Source: Plectrocnemia conspersa
Taxonomy: Eukaryota; Arthropoda; Insecta; Trichoptera; Polycentropodidae
NCBI GenBank assembly: GCA_009617715.1
Contig: VTFK01000240.1
Span: forward strand, 1 to 64,000
Length of the DNA stretch: 64,000 nt
Direction: 5' to 3'
Below the pieces are notes generated by a model. That model searched no databases. It was not told the DNA's origin and saw only the letters and a list, made by a program, of their open reading frames with translations. Of this stretch, positions 45,489 to 56,062 are shown piece after piece. Every line of letters starts with the position of its first letter. Position 1 is the stretch's first letter. Both the position numbers and the translations under genes were made by a program.

Positions 45489-45600
45489 TGGATATAGCTA
45501 CAGATAAGTGTAAAAAATGTAGTGCAATGTTAAAAACTTGCGGGGTAGTAACTAAATTACTTTTATTTCGAATACACCAAAAGACTCTTAGGTTACCTGC
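45489..45600 (+). pseudogene. BED-type zinc-finger remnant (hAT-related)
   Basis: VDIATDKCKKCSAMLKTCG followed by GVVTKLLLFRIHQK reads like a BED finger: a CxxC pair, then a LKTCGG.T.LL segment and a histidine. One position of the CxxC..HxxxH/C set is degraded. Such fingers form the N-terminus of hAT transposases and of some host genes. No transposase body follows that I can recognise. Confidence 0.5.
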
Positions 45601-45899
45601 TATATATTCTCTTCTAATAAATAGTATCCTAGTTCTTAACCAAAAATAAAAATTTAAACTTGTGTAGCGACTTCAGATTAATTGCTTAAAAATCTGTTAA
45701 AAATTACATAGCAAAAAATGTACAAATATTGCTAAAAATGAATTGGCAGCGAAAAATTTTAAATAAAAAGAGTAAAGCATTTTGAATACCTGGGTAGTTA
45801 AAGAAATCAATAAATATACCTCGACAAAATTGCTAGAAGCTAGTTTTTAAATTTAAAGCTGGTCTCACATACATCTTCAGACCATAATTAAATTCGTAA

Positions 45900-46310
45900 A
45901 ATGATATGTCTGGTCAATGCTATTATACGAATAAGATATATGTAATATCTGTAAAATGTAGCTTTATAGGCATATGCTAAAAGTTCTATGGACTAAGAGT
46001 ATCCAATGACCGAATTCTCTTTATGATAGGATGGGATTGAGAACTTGTTTCAATCATCAAATGGAGGAAGTTAGTGTATCTTGGACACATGAACCATGGT
46101 TCGAGATATAAGCTTCTTTACACCTTAATAATGAAAAAAAATGGACCGTTTTTAACTATCAAAGTTTTTTCAATTATTATAGAGATGGATATAGATGGAT
46201 GGAGATTCATAGAGATGGAGTACCCAGGATACATGATTTGAGGTCTGAATTATAAGGCTGTTTATACCCTAATAATAGGAAAAATTCATAAATATTATAT
46301 TAAAAAAGTT
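45900..46310 (+). pseudogene. LINE-D C-terminal fragment
   Basis: Despite stops, one frame shows VWSMLLYE then LYRHMLKVLWTKSIQ (45,907-46,010). After a frame change it shows RKLVYLGHMNHGSRYKLLYT (46,067-46,125), then a second eroded version EYPGYMI..LNYKAVYTLIIGK (46,217-46,290). This matches the end of non-LTR retrotransposons of the type that has W..LLYG.E, MW.YRRML and YLGH..R..KY.LL. The apparent duplication of the last block is unusual. Confidence 0.7.
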
Positions 46311-46499
46311 GAAAACGATCACTTTTACTATATGTTTACTTTTACATAATATTTTACTTTTATTATATATTCAAAGGTTTTTTTCATGTATGTACTTAAT
46401 TATAAATAAATGTTTACATACAATAAATATAAGAATATAATTGCTATAAATTATTATTATACAATTTTTCGCAAAAAGTAGTAGTACCTTAATTGCATT

Positions 46500-47240
46500 A
46501 CATCATCATCGTCCAATAGAAACATCAAAGTGCAACATCTTCCGAGATAATGACCAGATTCCATAATGCTCTTGGTTCATTACTTTCTTGAGATTTTAAT
46601 AATAGCCGAGGATTAGAGCCGCCGTTAGCCGTTCGGAGAACATCTTTAGACAATCGTTCACGACAAGGATGTATGACAACGGGTCGATCTCGACCGGGGC
46701 CCGTAATTCCAGTGATTAGACCGAGAGGCCGTCCGGCGTTATTTTACACTGAAACGACCAAAGCAGAAAATAACCGTCGTAGAAAGAACAAGCTTTTTAG
46801 CTTCCCAAATCATAGGTTTGCCCGAGGAAATTACCGGGCATTATACGATAATAATATACGGCGGGGGTCCGACCGTCGGCGGAGGGTATACAGTTTTTTT
46901 ATGTTCGTACACACACATACATCCACTTTATTGTTATAGAAGGTTCGTTTTTGTGCCTTCCCACGTGTAATTACACGCGAATTTTCCATCGTCAATTTCG
47001 GATTAATGATCCGTGATTATTGTAGCGAGCAATTGGCGCTGGTAGCGGCAGCCGACCACCAAAACAAATTATGATTTATGCTCGAGAATCGTCGGCGATG
47101 ATGCACGCTTTTCGCATAATCGTCGATGACTGGTCATTATGGAACCCTGACATGACCGGCCGCCAGCTCACGACATGAATTTTGTATGAAAGAAAATTGT
47201 CCGTGAGCATCTTTGCTTTATGAAGGAATCGTGGATGCAG
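46500..47240. other. GC island 21
   Basis: Large CG-rich block (GGTCGATCTCGACCGGGGCC; GGCCGGGGG-like runs). An 88-codon open frame (46,673-46,939) has no domain. Candidate conserved non-coding element. Confidence 0.35.
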
Positions 47241-47939
47241 AAGTGTATGAGGCAGATTATTAAGAATTGAACCTGATTTGTCTGAAATATACTAAAAGTT
47301 TATTTTGAAGTCAGAAATAATATTAATTTTAAATAGACAAATGAATAAACAATTTTAAATATTTCAGATATGTTTGTATTTTTGTGTATTTATATTTATA
47401 TTTTTTTGTTTGTTGTGCGGCCTGCGTATCATAGCAAACATCTGTATTTATCCCGGAGGAAAAAAAGATAAGTCATATTGATTATTGTTTTTTTATTGCA
47501 TCTTCTAATGAAAGAGCTATCCAGATTGGATGGTACAAAATTTCTTCATATTCATTATCAAAACGAATTAAATGAGATGCTTTGTTTCGCTCTTAAAAAT
47601 AAAAACGTTATTGATGGTCCAAAAGTATTTTGATTTTGTAAAAGGTTTAAATATGTCTGAGAATTTTTTGAATTGCGTAAATATTGTAAGACATCTGAAA
47701 TATCAGTTCACCTCTCTTGAATCTTTAATTTTAATTCAGTCATTAATTTCTTGCTAATTGAAGTCGTCAGTTTTTAAAAAAATATTTAATTAAAAAAAAC
47801 AGTGCAACGATTTTAGTTAAAAGAGCTCCTTAGCGACATAGAGCTTCTACATTAAATTTTATTAGAAAAAGTGTACGTTAAGTTAATATCGATTGATGAA
47901 TTTTAAATACAGTTTTTCAGCTGATTTTATTTTTTAGAT
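47241..47939. other. AT-rich DNA
   Basis: A 61-codon plus-strand open frame (47,572-47,757) of unknown product. Nothing more recognised. Confidence 0.35.
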
Positions 47940-48015
47940 TAAATTAAGAGCATCGTGGCCTAACAGGTTACCCCAATGCGCCATGATGGTCGAAAACAAA
48001 TAATATAAAATCGTT
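47940..48015 (-). mobile_element. LINE-C orphan 3' end
   Basis: On the minus strand GTTTTCGACCATCATGGCGC, ATTGGGGTAACCTGTTAGGC and then CTTAATTTAATCTAAAAAAT reproduce the last 75 bp or so of LINE-C (25,965-26,040). It is a very short 5'-truncated insertion in the opposite orientation. Confidence 0.9.
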
Positions 48016-48309
48016 TAATCATTATAAAAAGACGATTTCACAATTCTAAATTATGGATATTTCCATTCTAAAATTAAAATATTTCATTACAAATATTAAT
48101 GAATACCTTATAAATATTAAGAGAAATTCTTTAATGACAAATTGTTGATTTGTGTTAGACTTTAATATCTCTGAGTTTTGTAGACATTTTTCGACAATTT
48201 TTAAGGGACTCGCGAATCAACATTCGATCTTTCTGAGCAGTTTTCTTCTAGTTCTTGCCTTTATTATAGTATTATTTTTAAATGTTTTTTACAGTTTTAC
48301 AATGAAATA

Positions 48310-48580
48310 GTATCTACTAAATTTTCGTTCGATAGCCAAAAGGCTTAGCCTTAGCCCCATAACTCATGTTCAAAGTTATCTTGCCGGGGATTGAATGGCG
48401 TCCCGACGCCGCTACTTAGCGTCGATGACATTCGAAAGATTGATGGCTTTAATTTCCGATGGCCCCAGTTACGGCAAACCTTATCTTCGACAGTCAAAAC
48501 TCACTCTCTTAACCGCAAAATATTTACATACGCTTATGTCCATCAGTCAAAACTCATTCTCTTAACATAAAACTTGTGTT
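48310..48580. other. GC island 22 with a direct repeat
   Basis: CGTCCCGACGCCGCTACTTA lies in this block. CAGTCAAAACTCACTCTCTT at 48,491 recurs at 48,544 with one change, a direct repeat 53 bp apart. No ORF. Confidence 0.4.
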
Positions 48581-49017
48581 TATTTATACACACTTCGATA
48601 ATTTTATTTTATGAACATATCATATATACATATTGATTACCAGATGTACATACATTCATAATATAATATGATACAAAAATATACAAAGATCATATAAAAC
48701 TTGTGTTTACATTTTTAAACTAAAAATTGTGTTTATTGATCAGCATTATTTTATAATTTTAATTGTTCAATAATTTAAAACTCAATATACAAAATAAAGA
48801 ACTAATTTTAACTTGTATGTGATTAGTAAATGCATATAATATGAACAGTTTAATGAGAGAATCACAATCGACTCAGATACGCAAATAATACTAATCTGCT
48901 ATGGTAGATTAGATTTGAATTATTAAAAGATTAATAATCATCGAAAAGGTATGCAAATAATCTTCTATATCTTACGATAATAGCGTATAAAGCAAATTTG
49001 AACAAGATACGGTCGAT

Positions 49018-49086
49018 AGGGTTTGGCTCGAATTACCAATACAGGGTTTTATAAAATTTACCAATTTGGCATTCGAGCCCAACCTC
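49018..49086. repeat. Imperfect hairpin of about 66 nt
   Basis: GGTTTGGCTCGAATTACCAA pairs with the right arm whose reverse complement is GGTTGGGCTCGAATGCCAAA, and the central part (GGGTTTTATAAAATTTACC) also pairs partly. The size fits a small MITE or a miRNA-like precursor. I do not recognise a known miRNA. Confidence 0.6.
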
Positions 49087-49279
49087 ATCTAGGGTAATTT
49101 TTATTTCTTATCTTTAATGCATTTTAAGGACTAAGATGAATTCTTAGTAAAAATTCTAATACGATAAGCGATTCGATAAGCAGAAAATAAGATAAAATAT
49201 AATTATAAAAACCAAATAATATGATAAATATATTTTGCATTGATAGATGTCTCTGTATTTAAAGTATTTATTATGTGTA

Positions 49280-49520
49280 TGTGTTCGGAGGTGATCACTT
49301 ATCTGTGCCAAACGGGATCCGACATTGACAGAGCCAAATCCTCTTAATTACTGCCGGTCCCACATATTCATGATTTCATTTGGGCCACGAGATCATCTAT
49401 CTTCATCTCGGCAGGCCGCAAACGAAGAATACGACCACTTAACTTTTCATCTCTGATGAATCGGAAATGTGTCGTAAACGTTCATTGAAGTTCAGTCTTG
49501 GACGTTTCAAAATAGGCTCT
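49280..49520. other. GC-moderate island 23
   Basis: GC-richer block (CCAAACGGGATCCGACATTG; CATCTCGGCAGGCCGCAAAC). No ORF. Confidence 0.3.
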
Positions 49521-50399
49521 GACTAATTCTGAAGTCATTTGGGTTTCATATAAACATTAAATGCTTTTATTATACTGTAACCAAATATAATTTATTAAAA
49601 TAATAAAATATTACAATTATTATTGACAAGCATTTTTTGAGCATGATGACACTGCTGTCATTTTAACACAAAAGTGAAGGTAAAAATTTTACTTTTTAAT
49701 CTATCGAAATGATATTAGCTGTTTTTATAAACTATTTTTTTTAGCTTTTATAAAATATTTATATATTATTAATAAGCATTAAAATATATAGGTTTAATAT
49801 ACTATACCTAATTGAATAGATGTTGTGCAAACAAATAGAAAATTTGAGCGAATCTTAGTAATTATTAGTAAAATATCACAGAAACGTTTTATTTTACAAT
49901 GTTGTTAGATAAATGACATATTATTAATAAACAATTTTAAAAATTGCATTTTGCAGATACAAGTACTGTTTTTTTTTTGAGTAAATGATAATTCATTTGA
50001 AATTTTATTTGCGAAAAGCTGTATTTTTTTTAAAGAAAAACATTTCTTAGCTAGTAAAGCAACTGCATTGAAAATTATACGTTAACGTTTTTTTGAACTT
50101 ATATTATAATTGATTGGTAACATAAATTATTTTTTATTAAAAAAAAGTGTGTTCATTTATATTTAGTAACCATAAGGTTCGTTCGTAAAATCAAACAAGG
50201 ACAAACTTTTACAGAAAAAGTTGTATTCATGAAACAATTACCTTTGTTTTCTACAATATAAAAAAGTCAATCTTTAATATACAAATTGAAAATCCCTGGA
50301 AAATCTAAAATTGACGTTTAGCAGAAACGTCATTTCAGCTTTTTTCAGAAGGGTCAGTCAGTGGTTCTTTTTTTTAAAATTTCGATTCGATTTAAAATC
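49521..50399. other. AT-rich DNA
   Basis: No feature recognised. Confidence 0.45.
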
Positions 50400-50572
50400 A
50401 TAATACTTCATTAAATTAATTCAAATTAAAATCCCTGTTTAGAATCCACGTTAAAAGCAATATAATCGTGCCGTCGCTGTCACAGTAAAAACGCTCAGTT
50501 TTCCAGCGTTCAAATTTAGACTTTTTATAACAATATTATGATTTACAATAAGTAAGATTCAAATGAAGCAAC

Positions 50573-50758
50573 TCTAAACCAAATTTTGACCAATAGGAGG
50601 GCGCAAAAAATAATTATCCCTTCTCAGTAGTCAAAAATTCACGTCAAAAGCAATAAAATCGTGCCGACGCCGTCGCAGTGGGAACGCTCGTTGCCGAGCG
50701 TTCCCACTGCGACGACGATAATTGTTTTTGCGCCCTCCTATTGACCAAAATTCGGCTT
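50573..50758. repeat. Palindrome of R-element copy 2, deleted on one arm
   Basis: The left arm is complete. The right arm lacks the stretch between GCGACGACG and ATAATTG that contains the GACGTGGATTTTTGAC block in copy 1. The centre, GGGAACGCTCG-TTG-CCGAGCGTTCCC, is kept. Confidence 0.88.
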
Positions 50759-50867
50759 GAATATACTTTGACCAATGCTTTTATATTAAAAGTGCTTTGC
50801 ACACCAATACATCTCTGGAGCCATATGCGAGTACTTCTTCGTCCGCTTATTTGTTCCTGAGAGAAGA

Positions 50868-50895
50868 GTTGGTTTTTTTTTTTTTTTTTTTTATT
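50868..50895. repeat. Poly(T) run
   Basis: Uninterrupted T run of over 20 bases inside R-element copy 2, possibly a retroposition tail or a slippage product. Confidence 0.8.
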
Positions 50896-51545
50896 TATTA
50901 ACGTAATACCGCATGAGTATAAAATTAATTTGTATTATTCGACCTAATAAACTTTTATTGAGTTAAGTTTGGATTTGAACAGCAAATTGAACGTCAATAT
51001 GATGAACATTGGATTTAACCGTAGATTCTCAAACTTAATCGACTCAACAACTACTTTTTAACGATAGATTTTCATCCGCTCACCATTGGAAATCTCTATT
51101 TATTAATAAATTGTAACGTAGCAATGCTCATATATTTTTTTAATTTTGTTAAGATATAGTTCTAAAACTATAATTAGTTTTAGAATTTTATTAGGTAAGG
51201 ATTTGGTTTGAACAGAAAATGGACGTTTCGCAACTGTCAAATCGAATTTCAAAGGCATTTAAGAGAGAGCAGCATATAATTTCACTAGCGCCTATCAGTT
51301 ATATAATATGTTTTTGATAATAGAAATATAAATCTACTGGTGAAAATGTATTTGTACTTCACTGATAAATACACATTCACTGTAACATTTACACATCGCA
51401 TGTAAATAAATAATTACCAGTATGTAAATGTATAATATATATTATTACATATAGAAAAGTTGAAATCATGTAATTTTACTAGCACTTGCCAGATAAATTA
51501 TATGTATACTAGTAAAAATATATTTTCAGTATAACGATATTTATT

Positions 51546-52150
51546 CATTGATCCCGTGAGCTTTGCTATACTGAGTTTTCACTGTACAATGTTTAATTTT
51601 ATTATTATCTAGCTAGGTTTAAACCTAATCATAAATGAAATCAAAAAATATCCAAGTTTTCCTTTGGAAATATTTAGTTAGTTGTAAACCTATTTTCAAA
51701 TGAATTGAGAATGTTAAGTAGTTTTTTATGGATTGAATGGATTTTGACTATCATTGAAAATCTTATAAATTTTGTTCTGAATATTAATTTAAACCATTTA
51801 ATTTTAAAATAGATTTTTAAAATCAGAACGTAGCAAAAATAATATTTAAAACCCAAAAAGTTGAGGGTCCGGTATTCGCACACTTGCTAGCTTCGGTACC
51901 TCACGACAGTGAAAAGCCGACAGCTAGTATAAATAAATGATTTTGTAAATTCACATAATTAGTTTCAATTTATTTAATCGTACCATCATCAGTTACCTAA
52001 GTCGTACTATTTAGTTATGATATGTTATAGGTTAATTAAAGTTGTTATTACTTTTTAATAAAAAAAATGCTTGTTCCAATATTTTTACACTTTTTCTTTA
52101 TGACTTTAGACTATATTTATATTTATTTCTTATTTGGTATTTTCTATGTC
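51546..52150. other. AT-rich DNA with a GC patch
   Basis: The patch at about 51,862-51,930 (GAGGGTCCGGTATTCGCACA; AGCTTCGGTACCTCACGACA) is followed by an A-rich AAATAAATG stretch, resembling a SINE 3' end. There is no A/B box or partner copy. Confidence 0.3.
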
Positions 52151-52154
52151 TGAT

Positions 52155-52255
52155 TGCCTTACCCAGTTGGTACAGATTTACCTTGTTGTAACGCATTGGA
52201 CTTATGTCTGTCAGGCTACAACGGAAAATTTAAAATAAATAAATGTATGAGTGAA
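52155..52255 (+). mobile_element. LINE-B 3' end, copy 3
   Basis: CAGTTGGTACAGATTTACCT, TGTTGTAACGCATTGG, CTGTCAGGCTACAACGGAAA and TTTAAAATAAATAAATG reproduce the LINE-B hairpin plus A-rich tail on the plus strand. It is the best-preserved tail of the four. Confidence 0.82.
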
Positions 52256-52329
52256 ATTCATCATATCTTATTTGCTGACTGAAAATTTTTTTTTTATATT
52301 TTTTCCATATCTAGTCCCCTGTTTTAAAA

Positions 52330-52860
52330 ATCACGGCACGCCACTGATACGGGTATAAGCGTATTAAGTCATGAAAAACCAGATGTATTAAAACAAATAT
52401 TTCACTGAAAGATTGGATTCCCCTGGTCGCGTGCACACATTAATCATAATAACAACTGCAAGAGTGACCGGTTGGTCCAAATCGTCCCATGATAAGCGGA
52501 TAAACGTCGGGTCCAGTGTTTTGATGTTGTCAGAAGGCACTTGTCAATTTGTATGAGACGTTCAATTAGAGAGCCGGTCGGTGTGTTTCGAGTCAATTGG
52601 GCCGATTGGCTCGAAAACGCGGTACAACAAATGGCCGCCGGTCTCGTGCACATCAATTATCTTAGACGAAGATGGACGCCTCGATCGACGCGCCGAATAA
52701 ATCAACGTCCGTCGATACAGTACGCGAATAAATCCTCCTGGCTTGTCATTGCCCGCTTGTTATTTTGACGGCTCGTGTCAAAAGGTCACTATCGCAACGA
52801 CATGTTAATTTATTATGAAATTACTACTGCTATCTCGGACGTTTGTGTCGATATAAATCA
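52330..52860. other. GC island 24
   Basis: CG-rich (GCCGATTGGCTCGAAAACGC; GACGCCTCGATCGACGCGCC). Open frames on both strands (52,444-52,656 minus and 52,541-52,768 plus) have no domain. Candidate conserved non-coding element. Confidence 0.35.
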
Positions 52861-53329
52861 AAATTATTATGACGTAGCATTTTTTATTCAATTTTTTTTA
52901 TATTGTGAATTATTGGGGATATATCATGACTGTTTCGTAAAGCAATAGAGTTGTATAGTTTGATATAACATACAAAATCATAATAAAACATGTGAAAGTA
53001 ACGCAATCTGTTGACTGCGAAGACTGAGTGTGTCTGTTCGAGCGTATGCACATCAATCGAGATACTGTTCTCGTGAATATTCAATAAAAATCCCTCGACG
53101 ATTTTATGTCATATTTAAAACTATTAATCGAAATGCTTTTCAACTACAGGGTAACTTTTATCTCTGTAAAATGTGTATGTAAATGCAAAATTGTTTAAAT
53201 ATGTGCAATGTTTTAATCGTGACTTTCACCCCTATGCATTTGATTGTCGTTAAAGTAATTTACAAAATATAATATATACGTAAAATAACAATGCTAATAG
53301 TACTGATGATATGGCGGGAAAAACACAAA
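52861..53329. other. Mixed AT-rich DNA
   Basis: No feature recognised. Confidence 0.4.
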
Positions 53330-53590
53330 TGATATTCAAGTGACACGGCAAGATAAGGGGCGACTCATCGATGGAAATTTTAGTCATCCAAATCTTTGAA
53401 ATTCGAATTCTTCATATCTCCGATAGGTGATACAGAAGCGATAATGGTTATCCAAATAACATATGGCAGATACTCCGCAGAAGAGCCCCATCAGCGCTTC
53501 CAGTGACTACAGTCATTAGAACTGCGCCGCGGAGACTAGACCTACAGACGGTCATTATTTGATTAACATACATTTTCATGGCAGAAAAAA
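53330..53590. other. GC island 25
   Basis: GC-richer block (GGCAAGATAAGGGGCGACTC; AACTGCGCCGCGGAGACTAG) directly upstream of a LINE-A insertion. No ORF. Confidence 0.3.
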
Positions 53591-53644
53591 GTAAATATAT
53601 GTTTAAAAACTTTTAAAAATATATACAATATTACGGCAAATTGT

Positions 53645-55395
53645 GAATTCAATACCAAGGATTAGTAATTTAGTACAATATAATAATAAAGCAATAATTG
53701 TAAAATTTAGTAAATTTAAATCAGTATCATTAGATGAAATTCATAACATAATATGTAAATTTAAAAAAAGGAACTAGTACTGATGAACTAAATATAAATA
53801 TAATTAAAGAAACATGGGAAATAATAGGAACTAAATTAAATTATTTAATAAATAAAGCACTCTCCTTAGGAGAAATGCATGAAAATTTAAAGATTGCTAC
53901 TATTGTACCTATACCTAAAATAAAAAAATAGTAAAAAAGTTGAAGAAATGAGACCAATCAACATGCTACCGTGTATAGAAAAAAATAATAGAAGAAGTAG
54001 TAATCAAACAATTAAAGGAATTTATTACTTCTCAAAACATAATATGTGAACAACAATCGGAGTTCAGAGAAAAGCATTCCACTGAAACTGCATTACAAGT
54101 AGTGATAAATGATTGGCTGTTGGCTAAGGATACAAACAAAATCATTGGAGCAGTTTTCTTGGATTTCAAGAGAGCCTTCGAAACAATAGACAGAAAAATA
54201 ATGTTAAAGAAATTGGAGAGTATAGGTATAAGTGATATAGTTTTAAGATGGTTTAATAATTACTTATTAGAAAACAAAAAGTTAAAATAAATAATGTATA
54301 TTCTGAAGAGAAATTAGTGTCTTATGGAGTACCACAAGGGTCTAAATTGGGACCATTGTTATTTGTTTTGTATATTAATGATATAGTTAATAACGTGAAA
54401 AAAATGTAAAATTCATCTATTTGCGGATGACACATTAATGTATTGCATAGGTGATAACATTAAAGAAATTGTAAATAATTTAAATAATGAATTAAGTATA
54501 TTAGAAATATGGTTAAAGAATAATGTACTTAAATTAAATGAGAATAAAACTAAATGTGTGTTTATTAATTATAAAAATGTGTTAGATAATAGTACCAAAA
54601 TAGTAATAAATAACTCTAGTATAGAAATAGTGGATAATATAAAATATTTAGGAGTAATTGTTGATACAAAATTAAATTTTAAAGAACATTGTAATTACAT
54701 ATTAAAAAAAAATAGTAGAAAAATAGGTTTATTATCTAGATTGAAAATATATTAAGTACAAATACAAAAAAATTAATTTACAATAGTATAATATTGCCCC
54801 ATTTTAATTATTGTGCAACACTATTAAATATGTTAAATAAATTAGATAAACAAATGTTGCAAAATTTACAAAATAGGGCAATGAGAGTAATCTTAAATAA
54901 AAATAGATTAACTAATTGTAAAAGTATGATTGATAGATTAGAATGGTTGAATGTTCAAGAAATATTGAGTATGAATGTTTTAGTATTTATATATAAGTTA
55001 GAAAATAATATGTTACCAAAATATTTTAATAAGTATTTAATAAGAAATAAAGATGTACATAAATATAATACTAGAAATAAAGAAAATTTAAAGATAATTA
55101 AGTATAAGAAAACGAGTACGGCTAGGGGAATTATGTACGGAGGTTTTGATTTATATAATAGTCTTCCAAGAGAAATCCGAAACAGCAAAAAAAATATAAC
55201 GGGTTTCATAAATGGAATAAAAAACACCTTCGTACATATAGAAATAAATTATAATATTAAGACTTTATTATTGTATATTTTTATTTTTTCTTTCTGTTAT
55301 GTATTTTTTATATATTTTTATATATGTTTACTAAATTTGTTAGATGTAAAGATTAGCTATTAAGCTAAATAAATTAATAAAATAAAATAAAATAA
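53645..55395 (+). mobile_element. LINE-A copy 5, best plus-strand copy
   Basis: Starts at AAATTGTGAATTCAATACCA and ends in an A-rich AATAAAATAAAATAAAATAA tail at about 55,375-55,395. It is close to copy 2 in the opposite orientation, with a few frameshifting homopolymer indels. The 5' end is truncated at nearly the same position as copy 2. Confidence 0.93.
53700..55363 (+). pseudogene. LINE-A reverse transcriptase pseudogene, copy 5
   Basis: Segments in order: fingers (LNYLINKALSLGEM..., about 53,830), 54,102-54,290 (FLDFKRAFETIDRK, palm motif A), GVPQGSKLGPLLF (about 54,325), FADDT motif C at about 54,415-54,440, the thumb 54,438-54,755 (LSILEIWLKNNVLKLNENKT, IKYLGVIVDTKLNF), and the C-terminal part 54,794-55,363. 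An extra A in a run before IHLFADDT, and further indels, shift the frame several times. The C-terminus ends in a run of hydrophobic residues (LLLYIFIFSFCYVFF). Inactive, but the most readable LINE-A copy here. Confidence 0.88.
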
Positions 55396-55588
55396 ATAAT
55401 AAATCATAAATAAAAAAAAAATAGAAAAGATATCTATAACCACTGGAAAGTGTTTTACGCAGATTGAAGCAGCGTTGTACATAAATATCCACTAAATCAT
55501 GTAGGGGATCTTATTCTTGAAACTCGCGTTAAAGAATGCAACCAAAAATTATCATTCATCAACAATTGAGAGAAACGAGACAATATAG

Positions 55589-56062
55589 TGTAACGGATGG
55601 GACCTTATTACGACTAGAAAAAAGAGTCACATAAATAGTACGCAAAGCATTCTCCAGTGCATTGACAGAATATTTATTTGTTGCGTAACGGTCACGAGAA
55701 ACAATATATCACCGGAAGACAAAAAGCACCGTTGCACAATTCAACCTCAGAAATGTTTATCAGATAAATGTCACTTTCTTAACGTTGAATGTAACGATTG
55801 ACTGGATGACCGCTGCATGATTGTGATTAGTCAGCAAGCTTTGCAGCCCTGAATACTTAAGGCTCGTCTTCAATGAAGAGAGGGCAGACACCGGCAGACA
55901 CTCGAATACACTAACAGACACTGCCTGCCCGCGGACAACATACGGTCATGGACGCTCACATCCTGAGAGGGACTCCAGATAAATAGTAACTCAATATGTG
56001 TAACTTAACGAATAAATTCTTACCAGTTTCTACCTGCGTTCCACTGGGTTGCGAAGTCACAC
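55589..56062 (+). mobile_element. Possible solo LTR
   Basis: TGTAACGGATGGGACC begins a region that ends GGTTGCGAAGTCACA. It contains a possible TATA-like TACTTAAGGCTCG and an AATAAA (about 56,010) followed by a GC-rich CTACCTGCGTTCCACTGGGT. TG...CA boundaries and a polyadenylation signal near the end fit an LTR, but there is no second LTR or target duplication. Confidence 0.35.

Larger units (their letters stand above)
50400..51545 (-). repeat. R-element copy 2, reverse orientation
   Basis: The reverse complement aligns to copy 1 (28,016-28,945) along most of its length. Landmarks include TTTACATGCGATGTGTAAAT and ACATACTG (51,380-51,430), CTGTTCAAACCAAA (about 51,205), AAATAAGCGGACGAAG (50,840-50,856) and GGAGGGCGCAAAAAATAATT (50,596-50,615). 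It is longer because a segment around 50,940-51,000 partly repeats 51,185-51,230 (GGATTTGAACAGCAAATTGA against GGTTTGAACAGAAAATGGAC). No coding region. Confidence 0.85.

Noticed and set aside
28016..51545. R-element as a simple local inversion scar
   Set aside because: Extra partial copies of the palindrome arm at 29.1 kb and 50.45 kb, and the internal differences between copies, fit a dispersed repeat better than a single inverted duplication.
55589..56062. Confident solo LTR
   Set aside because: Flanking bases show no 4-6 bp target duplication. Retained only as a low-confidence feature.
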